The notes beneath the pieces are model-generated. The model was not told where the DNA came from. It ran no database searches and saw nothing but the letters and a program-made list of their open reading frames with translations. The position numbers and the translations under genes were made by a program. Positions 39,591 through 51,367 of a DNA stretch of 64,000 nt are shown piece by piece (positions within the stretch are counted from its first letter, which is position 1; every line of letters begins with the position of its first letter). The DNA lies in NCBI GenBank assembly GCA_907165065.1, contig OU015523.1, positions 21,603,834 to 21,667,833 of the forward strand. The letters are read 5' to 3'. This DNA is from Caprimulgus europaeus. Its lineage: Eukaryota > Chordata > Aves > Caprimulgiformes > Caprimulgidae.

Positions 39591-40262
39591 AGAAAGGTGG
39601 CTAGTTAAGGTAGGTCTCTCCAAAATTCATGACTTTTGAGGAGAAAGAACAGGACATGGAAAAATATATGAAAACTTACATTATCCTTCCTTGAAATGCA
39701 GTCTGTTCTGGGCTGATCCTTATTAGAATGTAAGAATGTAAATGTGAAGGTGGTGTTTATTTTAAGAAATTAAAGAGTCTTGCTCATAAGAAAGCATCCT
39801 TAGAATGCTAAAGGAGTTTTATATATTTCTAGCTACCATCTTTGGTTTGAGGACCATGTCTCTCTTCTAGCTTTACGTCTTTCTTTGTTAGAGATTACTT
39901 TGAAATGGCTCGTGTTGCCTTTGCTTGGCTGAAATGTGGCAGCGATGGAGTGGAGCCAATGAAGGGGTAATTTTACAGCCAGCAATCAGGAAAAGGAAGA
40001 GCCTTTAGCCAGGGAACTCAACAGTGCCAGGAGGAGCCATTATTCCATTATTATTTCCAGTGTGTAAGCATTGTTTTAAGTTACATTAAAAACATCCTTT
40101 AAATTTCATTGTTATTTGTGTCATAAATTTTCCATATCAATCTTTCCAAAAGAAAGGTGAATGAATCGATGATGTATATCCAAATTGAGTATCTTGCTTT
40201 AAGAAATTGTAGGTTAAAGGGAAAGCTGAAATTAACAGTAATTCCTCTGATTTAGGCTGGAA

Positions 40263-40282
40263 ATTCACATAGATTCACATAG
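40263..40282. repeat. Tandem duplication of a 10-mer
   Basis: ATTCACATAG occurs twice without a gap. It is a minor local slippage product. Confidence 0.8.
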
Positions 40283-40806
40283 ATTGGCCAAACATGGAGT
40301 GTGTTCCCCAATTTCTTAACACTTGCTGGGAACAACACTCTAGACAGCCTGTCTCTCGACAAGCACTGTCTTTCACTTTTCTCCTACTATTAGGGACTCC
40401 TACCCCTTGTTGCTTAAGGGCCCAACCCTATAAACTTTCCAGAAACTTTAAATTTGGATGGCTAAAGCAGAGAGAATTAAATGTGTATCATTATTCATGT
40501 GCATGGATTTGCATTTATCTCCTGGAGATTGTGTGGGAGATTTGATGTAGATACTTTCCTTATTTTCAATTACTCAAAAGTCCTGTGACAGTAAATATTT
40601 TAAGTTCAATACTACTTTTATTCCACAATGTAGAGCATGTTTTGTGAACCAGTGTTGGAGGTATCCCTATATTAAATATTATTATCACTTTTTTATTGAT
40701 AGATTTTGGGGAGGCAAAGGCCTTACATCTGTAAAGCAAGTGATACTTGGCATAAATGCAAAAGATGAAACAATGTCTCCCAAATCATTTGGGTGTTCTG
40801 AGACAT

Positions 40807-40866
40807 GAATGGGAACAGAACCCAAATATCATAAATCCCAGTCCAGTGTCTTAATCTTGAGCCCAT
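40807..40866 (-). mobile_element. MIR-like SINE remnant
   Basis: GAATGGGAACAGAACCCAAA, then ATCCCAGTCCAGTGTCTTAA, follows the order of the MIR core read on the opposite strand (GCTGGGATTCGAACCCAG, a short gap, then GTGCTCTTAACCACT). It is short and diverged. Confidence 0.4.
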
Positions 40867-42144
40867 TTTTTTCATTCAAAATTAAAATTTCCATAATTAT
40901 TATTTCTACTGCCAGGGCTTTCCAAGGATTTAAATGTGACCTAATTTATTAAATGCTGTCTTATATACAAGACAGAAGCAAAATCCTTACCCCAGGGCAC
41001 TTACTCAGTGGCTCTGATCCTGCAATCTGATCTCTGGAATGAATGTCTGATCTAACACAAGCCATGCTGCCTGTTCAGAGAGTTTGAATGGGATTTTGAT
41101 GCAGAAGAGACATGTAGATTGCAGGTTGTCTACAGCATCTTCAATGAATTTCAGTACCTTATCGCTGCTTTCCTATATGATTATGTGTTTCTCCAAGTCC
41201 TCTATGAGCTTTTGTGTAGCTGTTGCTCAGATACCTTAAGTAGAGAGTGAAGTTTGGGCTGAACTGTTTTTTTTCCAACTATATATAAGCCTTGATCTGT
41301 GGCACTGCTTAAAGATGCTTTGCGATGCACCTGGAGATTAAAGTCCATCGCCCCTGCAGTGCATTGATCTTGTCTAGCCCAGAAAGGGGTTGTCATAGAT
41401 CTGCTTTTGAAATCAGGACTCCCTCATGGGTTTTTCCAAGGCATCATCTCCATGTCATTGGGTTGGCAGGATATGAAGCTGAGGGTCTTTTTGAAGTTTT
41501 CCTTCACACCAAGGGGTGTATACTTGTCGTGTGGGAATCATGGTAAGTTACACCCTCTTCTCCCTGTGTGTTCAATGCTGGATAACTTACTGTGCTATTT
41601 AAATATTCCAGACCTTTTTTAAAAGTAATATTTTTTATTTGTTGTATTGGAGTATCAAAATGAAGAATGGAATCCAAATGCTCAGAACTTGTTTCTTGCA
41701 GAGGACTGAAATATGTGGCTGAACTTCATGAATTAATTAAACAGTCCTATAAACATCTATTCCTTTGCAGCTGCAGACAATAGTCTAATTTTAGGAAACA
41801 TGATCATGTGCTTTGTCAAATATCACTCATGACGGTATTATTTAGATTTTGCATAATTGTAAAGCAAATATCGCTTTAAAGGCTGCTTGTATACCTCACA
41901 TTTCAATCTCTCTTTAAAAAAACAAAACAAAACCAAAATGTTAGTTTCCTGCATCAGATGATTTGTTATTGGGAAAGCAGAGTAACATTTCTTTACTCAG
42001 AGCTCTTCTTCCTGCAAAACTGTGGCATATGGGAAATATTTTCAAGCTTTCAGAGTTTATTTGATTTTGTACACTTTTGGTTATGTAAGTTTTAATAAGT
42101 AGCTTTGGTGTACCCCTAAAGGCACACCCCACACACTTATGTTG

Positions 42145-42161
42145 TGTGACCTAGGGTCACA
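42145..42161. promoter_or_regulatory. Palindrome with nuclear-receptor-like half-sites
   Basis: TGTGACC, TAG, GGTCACA: 7-bp perfect arms around three bases. It contains TGACCT and GGGTCA, everted half-sites of the AGGTCA type bound by nuclear receptors. Chance occurrence is plausible. Confidence 0.25.
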
Positions 42162-43034
42162 AGTAATGGCTGCAAGCTAATTGATTGAGAAAGGCTTGTC
42201 TGACTGGGCCCCTTTGAGTCCTCCCTTTACATTCCTAAATTTCTGTAAAGGAGGCACTGGCAGCTTCGCCTGGCGAGAGGAGGGGTTGGGGGAAAGGGAG
42301 GAAGTTTCTCAGTTTCTGATTATGCGCAGAGTTTCCTTGTACTGAGCTTATGTTCCCCACCCACTACTTAGTAAGAACTCCTTAACAACTTAAAGCTTTA
42401 TCCCTGTGAGTACCAGAAAAGTGATTTGAGTATTTATTGAGCAGGGAGAACAAGCTGCTTGCTCCAGGCAGGGAGAAAGCTTATGGAAATGATATTAGAC
42501 CTTTAGCAAAGTGCACAGCTGCATCATACAGAAGCTGAGACTCAAACTGACAGGCAAATAAGCCAGATCACGGAAGGGGCCTCTGTGTGGCAGCTCTGAG
42601 CTACCAAGTGTTGGACAACTAGGCAAAAAGTGCAATGGAACAGGGCAGAAAATAACACACTAACTTCAGGCAACTGTTGCTTTTTCATGGTGAGTGCAGA
42701 TTTCAAATGTTCTTTGAAATGTAGCTTTTTTTGTTGTTTCTAAAACCCCTTCCGTTTTACCACAGCAATCCTTTTGCGAAGCTCATTGTGTTACAGATTA
42801 TTTGTCCGGATGTGCACTTAAGTTCTAAATGACACAGAAATGTACAGGGATAGTCCTTTCCTTGCTGCTTGCTCTCTCTTTTGCTTTTGCTTGCTTCAGG
42901 AGACAGGTCCCATTTCTAAAAGCATGCTTGCGTGGCTTCTGATGTGGAAAAAAATAATTGTGCAGTTAGCACTTGGTGTCTGGCTGCGTATAGGTGAATA
43001 AGTGAACAGAATTTCCATGCACAGTTTCCTGCAG

Positions 43035-43136
43035 TTTGAGCTTTGTGGCACCTCTCCATTGCTCCTTATTTTGCTGCCTTATCTTGAGAATGTATGGCAC
43101 GGTCACTATGAAAAGAGCTTTGTGTTTGAATTCCTG
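43035..43136 (+). other. Candidate internal coding exon (102 nt)
   Basis: Acceptor TTTCCTGCAG and donor CTG|GTGAGT bound a segment of exactly 34 codons with no stop in phase 0 (starting FELCGTSPLLLILLPYLENV). The donor is strong; the pyrimidine tract is short. I do not recognise the peptide. The same frame stays open beyond the donor to 43223, which weakens the argument for an exon. Confidence 0.15.
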
Positions 43137-43624
43137 GTGAGTCGAAGGGTCAGGGCCTATGAGTTATCTGCCTGCCAGCAAGACTCATTGCTGTGTCCCC
43201 TTATTTTTCAAGCTGAAATATAAAAAACATGTGTCCTCATCTCTTTTTTATAAAAGTATTTTGAATTCAGGTTTTACACGCTGTTTGTGTGTGCTTTGTT
43301 CTTTTGACAAACTTGGGTTTTGGGGGGAAGCCAGTTTTATTCTGTCCATATTTATTTTATTTACTCAAGCTTTCCTGCAGCTTTTTTGCATTCCTTTGTT
43401 GTGATGCACATATTTTTTTCTTAAAACAACATTCAGTGATTCTGATTTCTGCTAAGAGAAAAAGGATTTATACTTGGATACATATTTCCAAAACCACCAG
43501 GGAGCTATCTAAATTTTAGGTAAGTTTCAGAATTATTCACAACATGAGGCTTTTGTCACTTTTGTCTGGTTTAAGGAGGAAAACATAATACTTCTGGATA
43601 AGTTCTTGAACGGATTGTGTTAGA

Positions 43625-43644
43625 TACACTAGTCGTCTAGTGTA
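43625..43644. repeat. 8-bp-arm hairpin
   Basis: TACACTAG, TCGT, CTAGTGTA: perfect arms with a four-base loop. It is short enough to be coincidental. Confidence 0.7.
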
Positions 43645-44703
43645 ATGGTAATAAATATGATCTGAGCTATAACGTTATTTCAGTTACTGACTTAGTTTGA
43701 AAAAGCTGCTTTATTAGCACAGCAACAGAGTTAAACATTGCATGTTGACAGTAACGTTAGAAATATGTTTGCAGAAACTGCTGAGTGGATGAAATTTAGA
43801 GCAATAAATCATCAAGGCATGTCAAAGTTACTCTGTATGTGATGTTTTAAGATATCTGTGATTTAGAGGAGAAATGAGTCTGTTTTTTCTCCAGCAGAAG
43901 TGTGATTCTGTACAAAATGATCTTCGTTGTGTCTTTCTTTAAATAAGTAATTTTCTTTTCAAAAAAATGAATAACTAAATTCAGAAGGTGAAAGAAAAAT
44001 CTCAGAATTATGTAGTGGTTATTTGGAGCCAAAGGGAAAATGCTTATTTGATAGGATAATTCTAATATGCGATGTATGAAGTTGGCCAGATGAACTCTGC
44101 ACAGAGAGGGTATGTTACTACTTGTTTCTTGACCTGTCTTTCTAAGTTTGTATGCTCATATGAAATTTAATAACAATTAGAAGGATGCCTGTTTTGAAAA
44201 ATAAGATGATGCTTCAGATGAATTGGTCTGACGTTGCAGTCCCTTTCAAGTGCAGAAGTTCATGTTGTTCACCTAGTGTGTCCATTCTTATTTGCCAGTA
44301 TGAGATCTTGAGTTTGCCCATCAATTTTGAAAATGGTTTTAAAAAGAAAAGGGGTGGGGAAGATTGTTTCAATGAAATGCTACCAAATACAAATTTGAAG
44401 ACAAAGCTGCAGTGTAAGATGATCTAAATGGACTTCATACTTCTTTTTTTCTTATTTGGAATTTTATTCCTATCTATTTGGACTGAGGCTAAATCTTAGA
44501 GTTTCTACAAGAAAATTCTTGGCTGTGTCCTTAGTGCAGTTAAGGATGTGCTTTTCAGAGTTTCAGGGTTCACTTTGAAGGAAATAAACATTTCCTCTTA
44601 TGTAACATAAATGTATGATTTTCTTCTTGACTATGCTGTGATGGGGGATTACCTGCTGAAGTTCTCTTTACACTCTTTAAAACTGAAAGTAAAAGAAATT
44701 TTG

Positions 44704-44769
44704 AGGAGGTGGTCTCCTCCTAGCTTTGGTGGCCTGGACCACTGGGGAGCTGACCACCTCCTGGTGGTC
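44704..44769. repeat. GC-rich inverted-repeat cluster
   Basis: AGGAGGTGGTC (44704-44714) and GACCACCTCCT (44752-44762) are perfect 11-bp inverted repeats. A third copy, GGTGGTC (44763-44769), forms a tight alternative hairpin with GACCACC (44752-44758) around TCCT. A related TGGTCACCTCCTCC follows at 44811-44824. The cluster lies inside an unrecognised 136-codon plus-strand ORF (44611-45021), which I think is a chance frame. Confidence 0.75.
44753..44767 (-). promoter_or_regulatory. Candidate CTCF-like site
   Basis: Read on the minus strand, CCACCAGGAGGTGGT differs at three positions from the CTCF core CCACCAGGGGGCGCT. It coincides with the inverted-repeat cluster, so either explanation could account for the sequence. 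Confidence 0.25.
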
Positions 44770-47700
44770 GCAAGGCACTTGGGGAGCAAGGGGTGGTGGG
44801 CACTCAGATGTGGTCACCTCCTCCATAGGCACACAAGCAGAGGACCCTTTCTGTGCTGTGGGGTTTTCATTGGCAAAATAAGGCACCAGTGGTGTTGTGA
44901 CACCAGATTAGAGGATTATGAAACATTTCTTCATGCTCTGATGACCACCAGCATGATGAAGGAGAAAAGGTTTAATGAGGAAGAGAAGAATTTACTGAGG
45001 ATTTTGTGCCTAAATCTGTAATAAAAAGGAGAATATCTGCTCCCAGTAGCTATGTTCTGTGATTCATGGAAGCCCCTACAATAATGATGCAACAATGGTG
45101 TTCTTACTGACCATCTGAGGACTGACACAATGTAATGTGACTGGCAGGAAGTTTAAACATCAATAATATTTCTCCAAATATTACTATTTTCTCTTAGAGA
45201 AAGTTAAAGAATCATGAAGTCAGACTAAAATAATTATACTGGCTTCTTACATTCTCTCTGACACCAGTTACATAAAAAAGTAGTTTTGAAAAGGTTAAAA
45301 CATAATTGCTTTATAGCTTTCATGTCTTTGAAAAGTTTGTATTTAACATCTTTAATGTTTAGTCAAGGAGGAACTAGATTTGTTTTGTGAATTACATAGA
45401 AAATTATTTTTGGAGGTTCTTTTTTAGGTTTGTTCTGTGTGGAAGGAGGAAAAAAATTGTTTACTAGACATGTTCATTTTATTGACAACTGTACATAACA
45501 GAAACAGGTCTCGTGTTATGTATGGATATCTTTACTGTCACTTGAGAAAGGATGAAAATTCAAGACTAACAGTTGATTTTTCTCTCAAAGAGGGAAACTA
45601 GTTTGCGGTGTCATGACAAGATGTCTATTCCGACCGATAAAGGAAAATTGACAGGAACAGGAGAATTGTAGCACTTACAGTGTCAGTGAATCACACTGTT
45701 GGCAAGACAGATTAAAAAGAAATGAACCCACCTATGTTATAGCCTAGCAATTTTGAAAGAGTTTATTTTTTAAAGAATTTTTAAAAAGAAAGACAAAGAA
45801 AAATTTCTTTATCCTTCTCAGCTGCAACTCCTGGTCACATTTTAAAGTTCTTTTGTGACTATAATTATGTGGACCTTAAACTTTTTTGTCTCCAAGCTTT
45901 ATGGATCTAGAACCATAGACCTGTTTAACTGCCAGCATTGGAGTTTTGGAGTTGGGTAAACAGTTGAGGGAGCATGAAACAGAAGATGTACACATGCTTG
46001 TCCATGAAAAACAAAGACAGCAGAGACCTGATCTTTGGAATACTCAAGTTGACTTTCAGTTTACTTTCCTGCAACATATTCAAAACATCAGACTGCCCCG
46101 AAAGGTGATGAAAAAGGCGAAAGAAGAACAGATTAAAGGAGAAACATTGGGCTTGTGAAGTGATTTAAGTGATTATAATATGTGGGTAAAAACAAATGGA
46201 CACAGAGAACAAGCAGAAGTAATCGAATATGAGGGTAGGAGCAGTGATAAGAGAGGCAGGACCTTGAAGAGCAAATCAGAGGAGATCTAAAAGTAGAAGA
46301 AACACGGCATGAGAGAGGAAAACCACCCTATCTAAAATGGTCTGTCAATCACTGATAGGGGCCTGTGCCTTGGGAATTGTCAACTGACATGTAGTCATCT
46401 GGCTTCAGTAAAGCAAGAGGCAAAATACTGAGGAAAAAACCTAGGAAAAATAAAGGCAAAAATGCTGTCTTTCTCCTGGTTTGTTCAGAAGCATTTCTCC
46501 TGCTGGCTGGTATTCAGTTTTATACCTGAAGTAATAAATTCACCCAAGAAAAAAGGCTGTTGCTTCCAAAATTATGGTCACAGCATTTCAGAGAGTGGAG
46601 ATGTGAGAGGGAGGGAACCTCTCTTTTCCACTTAACATCGTCTTATATTTATTTTGCTCTGTCTAGCAGCAGAGGTGGGGTTGAGGATGGATGGTTCCAT
46701 CTGTTGTGACAGGTTGTTTTTGAGCACAGGTTAAGTTTTTTCTTTCAGCTCCAGCAGGATTCCAGTAACTTTAAAAAAATTATTGTAAAACCCCTTGAAA
46801 GGTCTTTTGGCAATTCAGATTCTTGGGACTGGGAAAAATGCAAGCCATTTACAGCGTGAAACATGAGACAGTAGAAAACAGGAACTCATTGGAGTGAAGG
46901 ATAAGAGAAATGGCAATGGATTTTTCTCTCCCTCTCCTCTGACCAGACCATCCACTTCTATATTTTTATCACCACCCAGGGCTTTATCCAGGACTCTGTC
47001 AAAGATCCTACTGACTTTGGTAAGAATTGGGTGAGGCCTTATATTCAAATCACTCATCTATCAGTTCAAAACAGTATTCACAATGATTTGCAAAGTATGT
47101 ATGTGGCACCCATAATGGTTAAAGATTTCTCAGTATTCTACTGGAAATGACACCCATACTACTTGACCAAGGTAGTACACTGTAGTGCTACCTCTAGTTA
47201 CTGAAATACCTATTTCTCCTTTAGAGAAATGTCCAGTGATTCAAACAATAGCCAGATGAGTTTCCCGATTCCAATGTTAAAGCCCAAAGATTATATTTTA
47301 GTATTAATTATGTAATCCCACTTTATGTAGCAATATGGTAGAAGTAGGTAAGAAATATAGCTTCAAGTACTTCAAAAAGCACTTCTCCCTCTTTTAAGGC
47401 ATTTTGAGTGAAAGTATTCAATTTATATCACCAACTCTTCACATCTCCTCTTAACCCAAAAAAATGTCTTATGGACCATCAGTGTCCCATGGAAGATGTG
47501 CAGACCCTTTAATTGATCTGTTTTGAACAATGCATGATTAAGGGTGTTAAACGATAAAGCAAAATATAAATTCAAGAGAAGGCCCTACCCTGAAGTACAT
47601 GTCCCACCACTGTTGGTAATTTTCATTATTTCCAAAAAGTAGCACCAGCTAATGACATCTTTCCAAGAATAGCCCTTTGTGGCAGAGCTGGTTAAAAGTA

Positions 47701-48439
47701 CCCCAGTGCTCTTTCACTGCCTCTTCTCTCACTTCTCTGCTGCCCCTGTAATGGTATCTATCCTTGTAAGGCTACTCAGAGAAATGGATCAGAGTTGACC
47801 CTGCTTAAAAATAATGCTGAAGAAGGAGGTTGTTTTTAACCTGGTTTGATCTGGTACACCATATACTCCACTGGCATTTTTACTAGATCCAGGGCTGTGC
47901 AAGCAAAAGAGAAAAGCTGCAAGGAGGGCGACACATTAATTTCCTCCACTGCTAACCAAAAATGTCTAGGTTATTCTAAACAGTCTAACGGAATTGCCTT
48001 CAAATAGCTATGTTTCCTAAGTTGACTTGACTTTGCTGTGCCTACAGAGTGATGATCAGTTGTCCTCTGAAAACATCAACTCTGGTTTTGGTGTATATTT
48101 TATAACTTACTCATGATTATGACCTGGTTGTCACTGAGCATCTGTTATTTCAGTCTATGTATAATAAATTCCTGAAATAAAAACCTATGCCTCTAGTAGG
48201 GGAGAGTAAGTTATAAAGAGTAAATGAGGAAAATGCATGAGAAAGTGATCAGCAAGGAACTTTATTCATAAAACATACGAAGTGTGACACAGCAGAATGA
48301 CAGAATCAGTCTGTGTTGAAAATACTTTTATATTTTTCATGTGGAAATAAGACTGCACCCTATATTGGCCCCATAAAACTTCTTTCAAGCTCTGTCTGGA
48401 AATTCACAAGGAGAATTTTTCCAGAAGAACCCAGTGCAG

Positions 48440-48500
48440 GCCCAGCTAGCCTTCCACTGAAGTCAGTGAGAGTTACATCAGTATAAAGTAAAAGCTGTAC
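48440..48500. repeat. Possible ancient amniote interspersed repeat remnant
   Basis: CTTCCACTGAAGTCAGTGAG, then AGTTACATCAGTATAAAGTA, resembles a CCATTGAAGTCAATGG..GTTACACCAGT motif that I remember from old repeats in turtle and archosaur genomes. It shares the GAAGTCA(A/G)TG core with 7742-7753. The family is not assigned. Confidence 0.3.
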
Positions 48501-48741
48501 AAACTGATAGTTTGTGCTAAAGAAAAAGTAGGACTCTTCAAATTCTTTCCTTTGTATTTTTTTTCCTATTCATTTATAATCTACAGCCAGCCTCTGGAAA
48601 AAACAAGAAATTTGGCAGGGTCTGGTAACTTAATCATGTTTTAAGTTGTATTAAACCATTTGCTTTCTATCACTTTGCTGCTTTTTTAACTGTATTTTTT
48701 GGCCTGAAATTTTCCATTGTGTAGTCCCAAGCCACAGGTGG

Positions 48742-48787
48742 TTCTTTTTTTCCCTTTTCTTTTTTTTTTTTTCTTTTTTTTTCTTTA
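48742..48787. repeat. Polypyrimidine tract
   Basis: 46 bp of T with occasional C, including a 13-T run. Low complexity. Confidence 0.8.
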
Positions 48788-49743
48788 ATTAAAGGAAATA
48801 CATTAAAATTATTTTAAGCAGCAGAAGTGGGAATAAATTATACTTTTCCTGTTAAAAGCGAAGTAAACAAAACAAACTCAATAATCTTTGTCTTTGAACA
48901 ACAGTTTTTGAAACAATGTGATCAACAGGTGGTTTGTGGACTATTTTTAAAGGGTTTGAGATTAAAAAAGATCTAAATTGTTATATACTGGAAATGTTAA
49001 ATTATAGCTATTTATTACATGTCTTTTGGCAGTAAGTGTTAGTATGCATACTTAATTTTTTATTTGCTATGAGGATCATATGACGAATTTGGCATTGCAT
49101 ATGTATAGCACTGAGCGTCCTGAAAGATCTCACAAGGAGAAGGAGTGAACTCTCTATCCATCTTCCAGGTTCTTCATTAGTAATGCTCAATTTTTATGTA
49201 GTTTATTCATTTTAATGCTGCTGTTGACTCTGCTTCCCAGAATTATTTTGATTTCGTTACTGAACCAGAAGTTAAGAATCACAATCAGTTTTTACTAGAG
49301 TTTTTTTTTAAGAAAAAGAAGGAATGCCACTATGAGGCATTCAGAGTTAATAGGTTTTGTTCAAGTTTCATATGGATATTGCTATGTATATTCATATGGC
49401 TAATAATAAAAGGAAATGCTTTTTTTTCATGATGCCTTCCTAGACTATAATTTGAGCAGCGGCAGACTGCATTAATTGAAAATCTACAGATATGTTTGGG
49501 TTTTTTTATCTCTTTATCTCGTGCCTCATATACATCATTGCAAAAATTCAACAACTTCTGTCTCTCCTAACATTACCAGCAGGCAATTGACAACAGTGCT
49601 GTGACTAGATGGTAGACACGACTCAGCTAATTGGCTGTCTGCTGCTCTCTGGCATGACAAGCAGTGGCCACCTCCCCCATCTTACCTCAAAGATACCTAG
49701 CACTATTTTAAGTTTCTTTCTTTTATTCAGCCACTTATATTAA

Positions 49744-49857
49744 AAAAACTGTTATTTTTTAAATAGTGTCATGCCATATATTATTAGATTATGGAGTGTA
49801 TACTCATTTTATTTTTGGCATATCAGCAGGTCATGGCTAATATAGCTTTGGAATTGT
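49744..49857 (+). repeat. 114-bp direct repeat, copy A
   Basis: This segment recurs at 50721-50834 in the same orientation. The two copies are identical over 65 bp (A: 49785-49849) and show about seven substitutions and no gap over 114 bp. The body includes TAGATTATGGAGTGTATACT, TTTTGGCATATCAGCAGG and TCATGGCTAATATAGC. I do not recognise the sequence as part of a known family. The duplicated unit lacks obvious terminal repeats. Confidence 0.93.
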
Positions 49858-50720
49858 TTTTTTTAAATATAACTTTACATAGAAAATTCCATAGAAAAGC
49901 GCTGAACCAATATTTAATTATTCTGGTAAATATTTAAGTATCAGGGAACAGTCTGATTGTGACACACAGAATCTTGACTTTATTCTATATCTGTTGCATC
50001 CTTTATTTCATATTATTAAGACTTCTGTCATATTACGTATTTTTTTAATGGCATACGTAATTTCATGTATTGAATCCACAACACTTTTGCCTAAATTTTG
50101 TACAAAACTGCCTCCCCTGCAATGTATGTCTTTGTGGGAAAAAAAAAAAAGAAAAAAGAAGATGAGCAAAAGCAATACATGACAGTCTATAGGGAAATAC
50201 ATATGTTTTTAGGGGAAAGGGAATTTAAATACATTTACCTTATGTTATATTTAGTAACTATCTATTGAAACAAATGATGCTATTACTATTAACGTAATTT
50301 ATTTGTGCCTCAATCATGTCAGTGATAAATTGAAATTAGTATAATGTTTTATACGTGGTCTAATATTGTAACTGCAAAGAACTCTTCAGTCATTGTGGGT
50401 GGAAAAGGGAAAATGTGACAAGAGTTTTTTGACCTGGCCAAACTGAAACATCAAAAACTTTAGGTGGAAATTTAACTCTTTTACCTGAATTGAGCAACAT
50501 ATGATATCCACGTATAGTCGCACATAAGCCTGGTTTTCAGGTAGGGGAATTTGTTCTTAAGATGATCCAGTTGCGAACTGTTGGAAGGAACTTCTAACTT
50601 TAGACATTGGCTGGGTTGAAAACCTTGATTTCAGTTTATATATTTGAAAAGGTAACTATTTTATGGGGGTTTAAAAACAGAAATGTAGTAAAGAGTGGTA
50701 TTGATATTGTGACACTGTCA
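49858..50720. other. Spacer between the two direct-repeat copies
   Basis: 863 bp of AT-rich DNA without a recognisable gene. It contains an A12 run at 50139-50150 followed by GAAAAAAG. No transposon terminal structure was seen that would make the repeat pair LTR-like: the copies do not start with TG or end with CA. Confidence 0.5.
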
Positions 50721-50834
50721 AAAACCTGTCATTTTTTAAATAACATCATGCCATATACTACTAGATTATGGAGTGTATACTCATTTTATTTTTGGCATAT
50801 CAGCAGGTCATGGCTAATATAGCTTTTGAATTGT
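50721..50834 (+). repeat. 114-bp direct repeat, copy B
   Basis: Same orientation as copy A, offset by 977 bp. Differences cluster at the two ends (for example AACATC against AGTGTC, CTACTAG against TTATTAG, and TTTGAA against TTGGAA), while the middle is identical. The last 32 codons of a 71-codon ORF (50607-50822) run through this copy; the ORF is most likely a chance frame. Confidence 0.93.
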
Positions 50835-51367
50835 CTCTGTTTACTACAGCATTAAGAAGTTCTAGAAGTTTCAGTCTACATCTGAATTTAGAAATCTCAG
50901 GGTGTCATCTAACTTCTTTCTTACTGCTAAAATATTTTTAGGATTTCTATTTGGTTTATAAATTAATGTGATCCTTTTTAGCTCCAAGTACATTAATTTA
51001 GTAATATCTATATAAAGGGGAATGTTTTGGTTTTAACTTTGCAGGTCTAATTTTCTGTGTTCTGCATGTAATTATTTACATCTGATTGGATGCATTTGTG
51101 AGTGTGCGTTAGTATGTGTAAAGTCAGGAAGTGAGTCCTTTATTTCAAAGTGGTAGGTATGGTGCATGCCACACTTAAAGTAAGATGCTATATTCCTGAC
51201 ATATTGAAAGGAGGGTCACTCATCACAGTTCCTAAAAATAGACTTCAGAGCCTAATCTTAGAATCTATTAAAAAACTCCAAACAACCTAAATTGTGGCCT
51301 GGCATTTCACAGAGCTGGTGAACTGTAGCATTATCAACAGTGGCATTCTCAAATATTTGTTATTACT

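Larger units (their letters stand above)
35366..40806. other. Non-coding stretch with one candidate terminal exon
   Basis: No complete gene. The ORFs at 35481-35831 (116 codons) and 37702-38106 (134 codons) have translations without recognisable motifs. Contents noted separately are the A17 run at 36428, the candidate exon at 38188-38277, the G-run at 39575-39590 and the short tandem copy at 40263-40282. The segment 39900-40100 is free of simple repeats and looks more complex than its surroundings. Confidence 0.5.
40867..44600. other. Non-coding stretch with one candidate internal exon
   Basis: No complete gene. A plus-strand open frame (41325-41546) runs past ATG|GTAAGT at 41540-41548, but it has a stop shortly after the nearest acceptor and is not recognisable. 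An (AAAAC)-type tract lies at 41914-41938. A G-rich run (GGGG, GGGGG and GGG separated by short spacers) lies at 42282-42298. The small palindromes at 42145-42161 and 43625-43644 are described separately. Confidence 0.5.
44830..49740. other. Non-coding stretch, no gene seen
   Basis: Open frames wholly within this stretch are 80 codons or shorter and none is recognisable. A T-rich tract lies at 48742-48787 and a possible old repeat remnant at 48440-48500. Confidence 0.5.

Noticed and set aside
41325-41548. ORF ending at a GGTAAGT donor, considered as an exon
   Set aside because: In this frame a stop occurs at 41310, shortly after the nearest acceptor at 41289, so a continuous exon is not supported. 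GGTAAGT is expected several times by chance in 64 kb.
44611-45021. 136-codon plus-strand ORF
   Set aside because: It runs across the inverted-repeat cluster, which produces the open frame. The translation matches no family I know.
47660-47715. GTGGCAGAGCTGG as a MIR remnant
   Set aside because: Only one MIR-like word is present, and its neighbours do not follow the MIR order.
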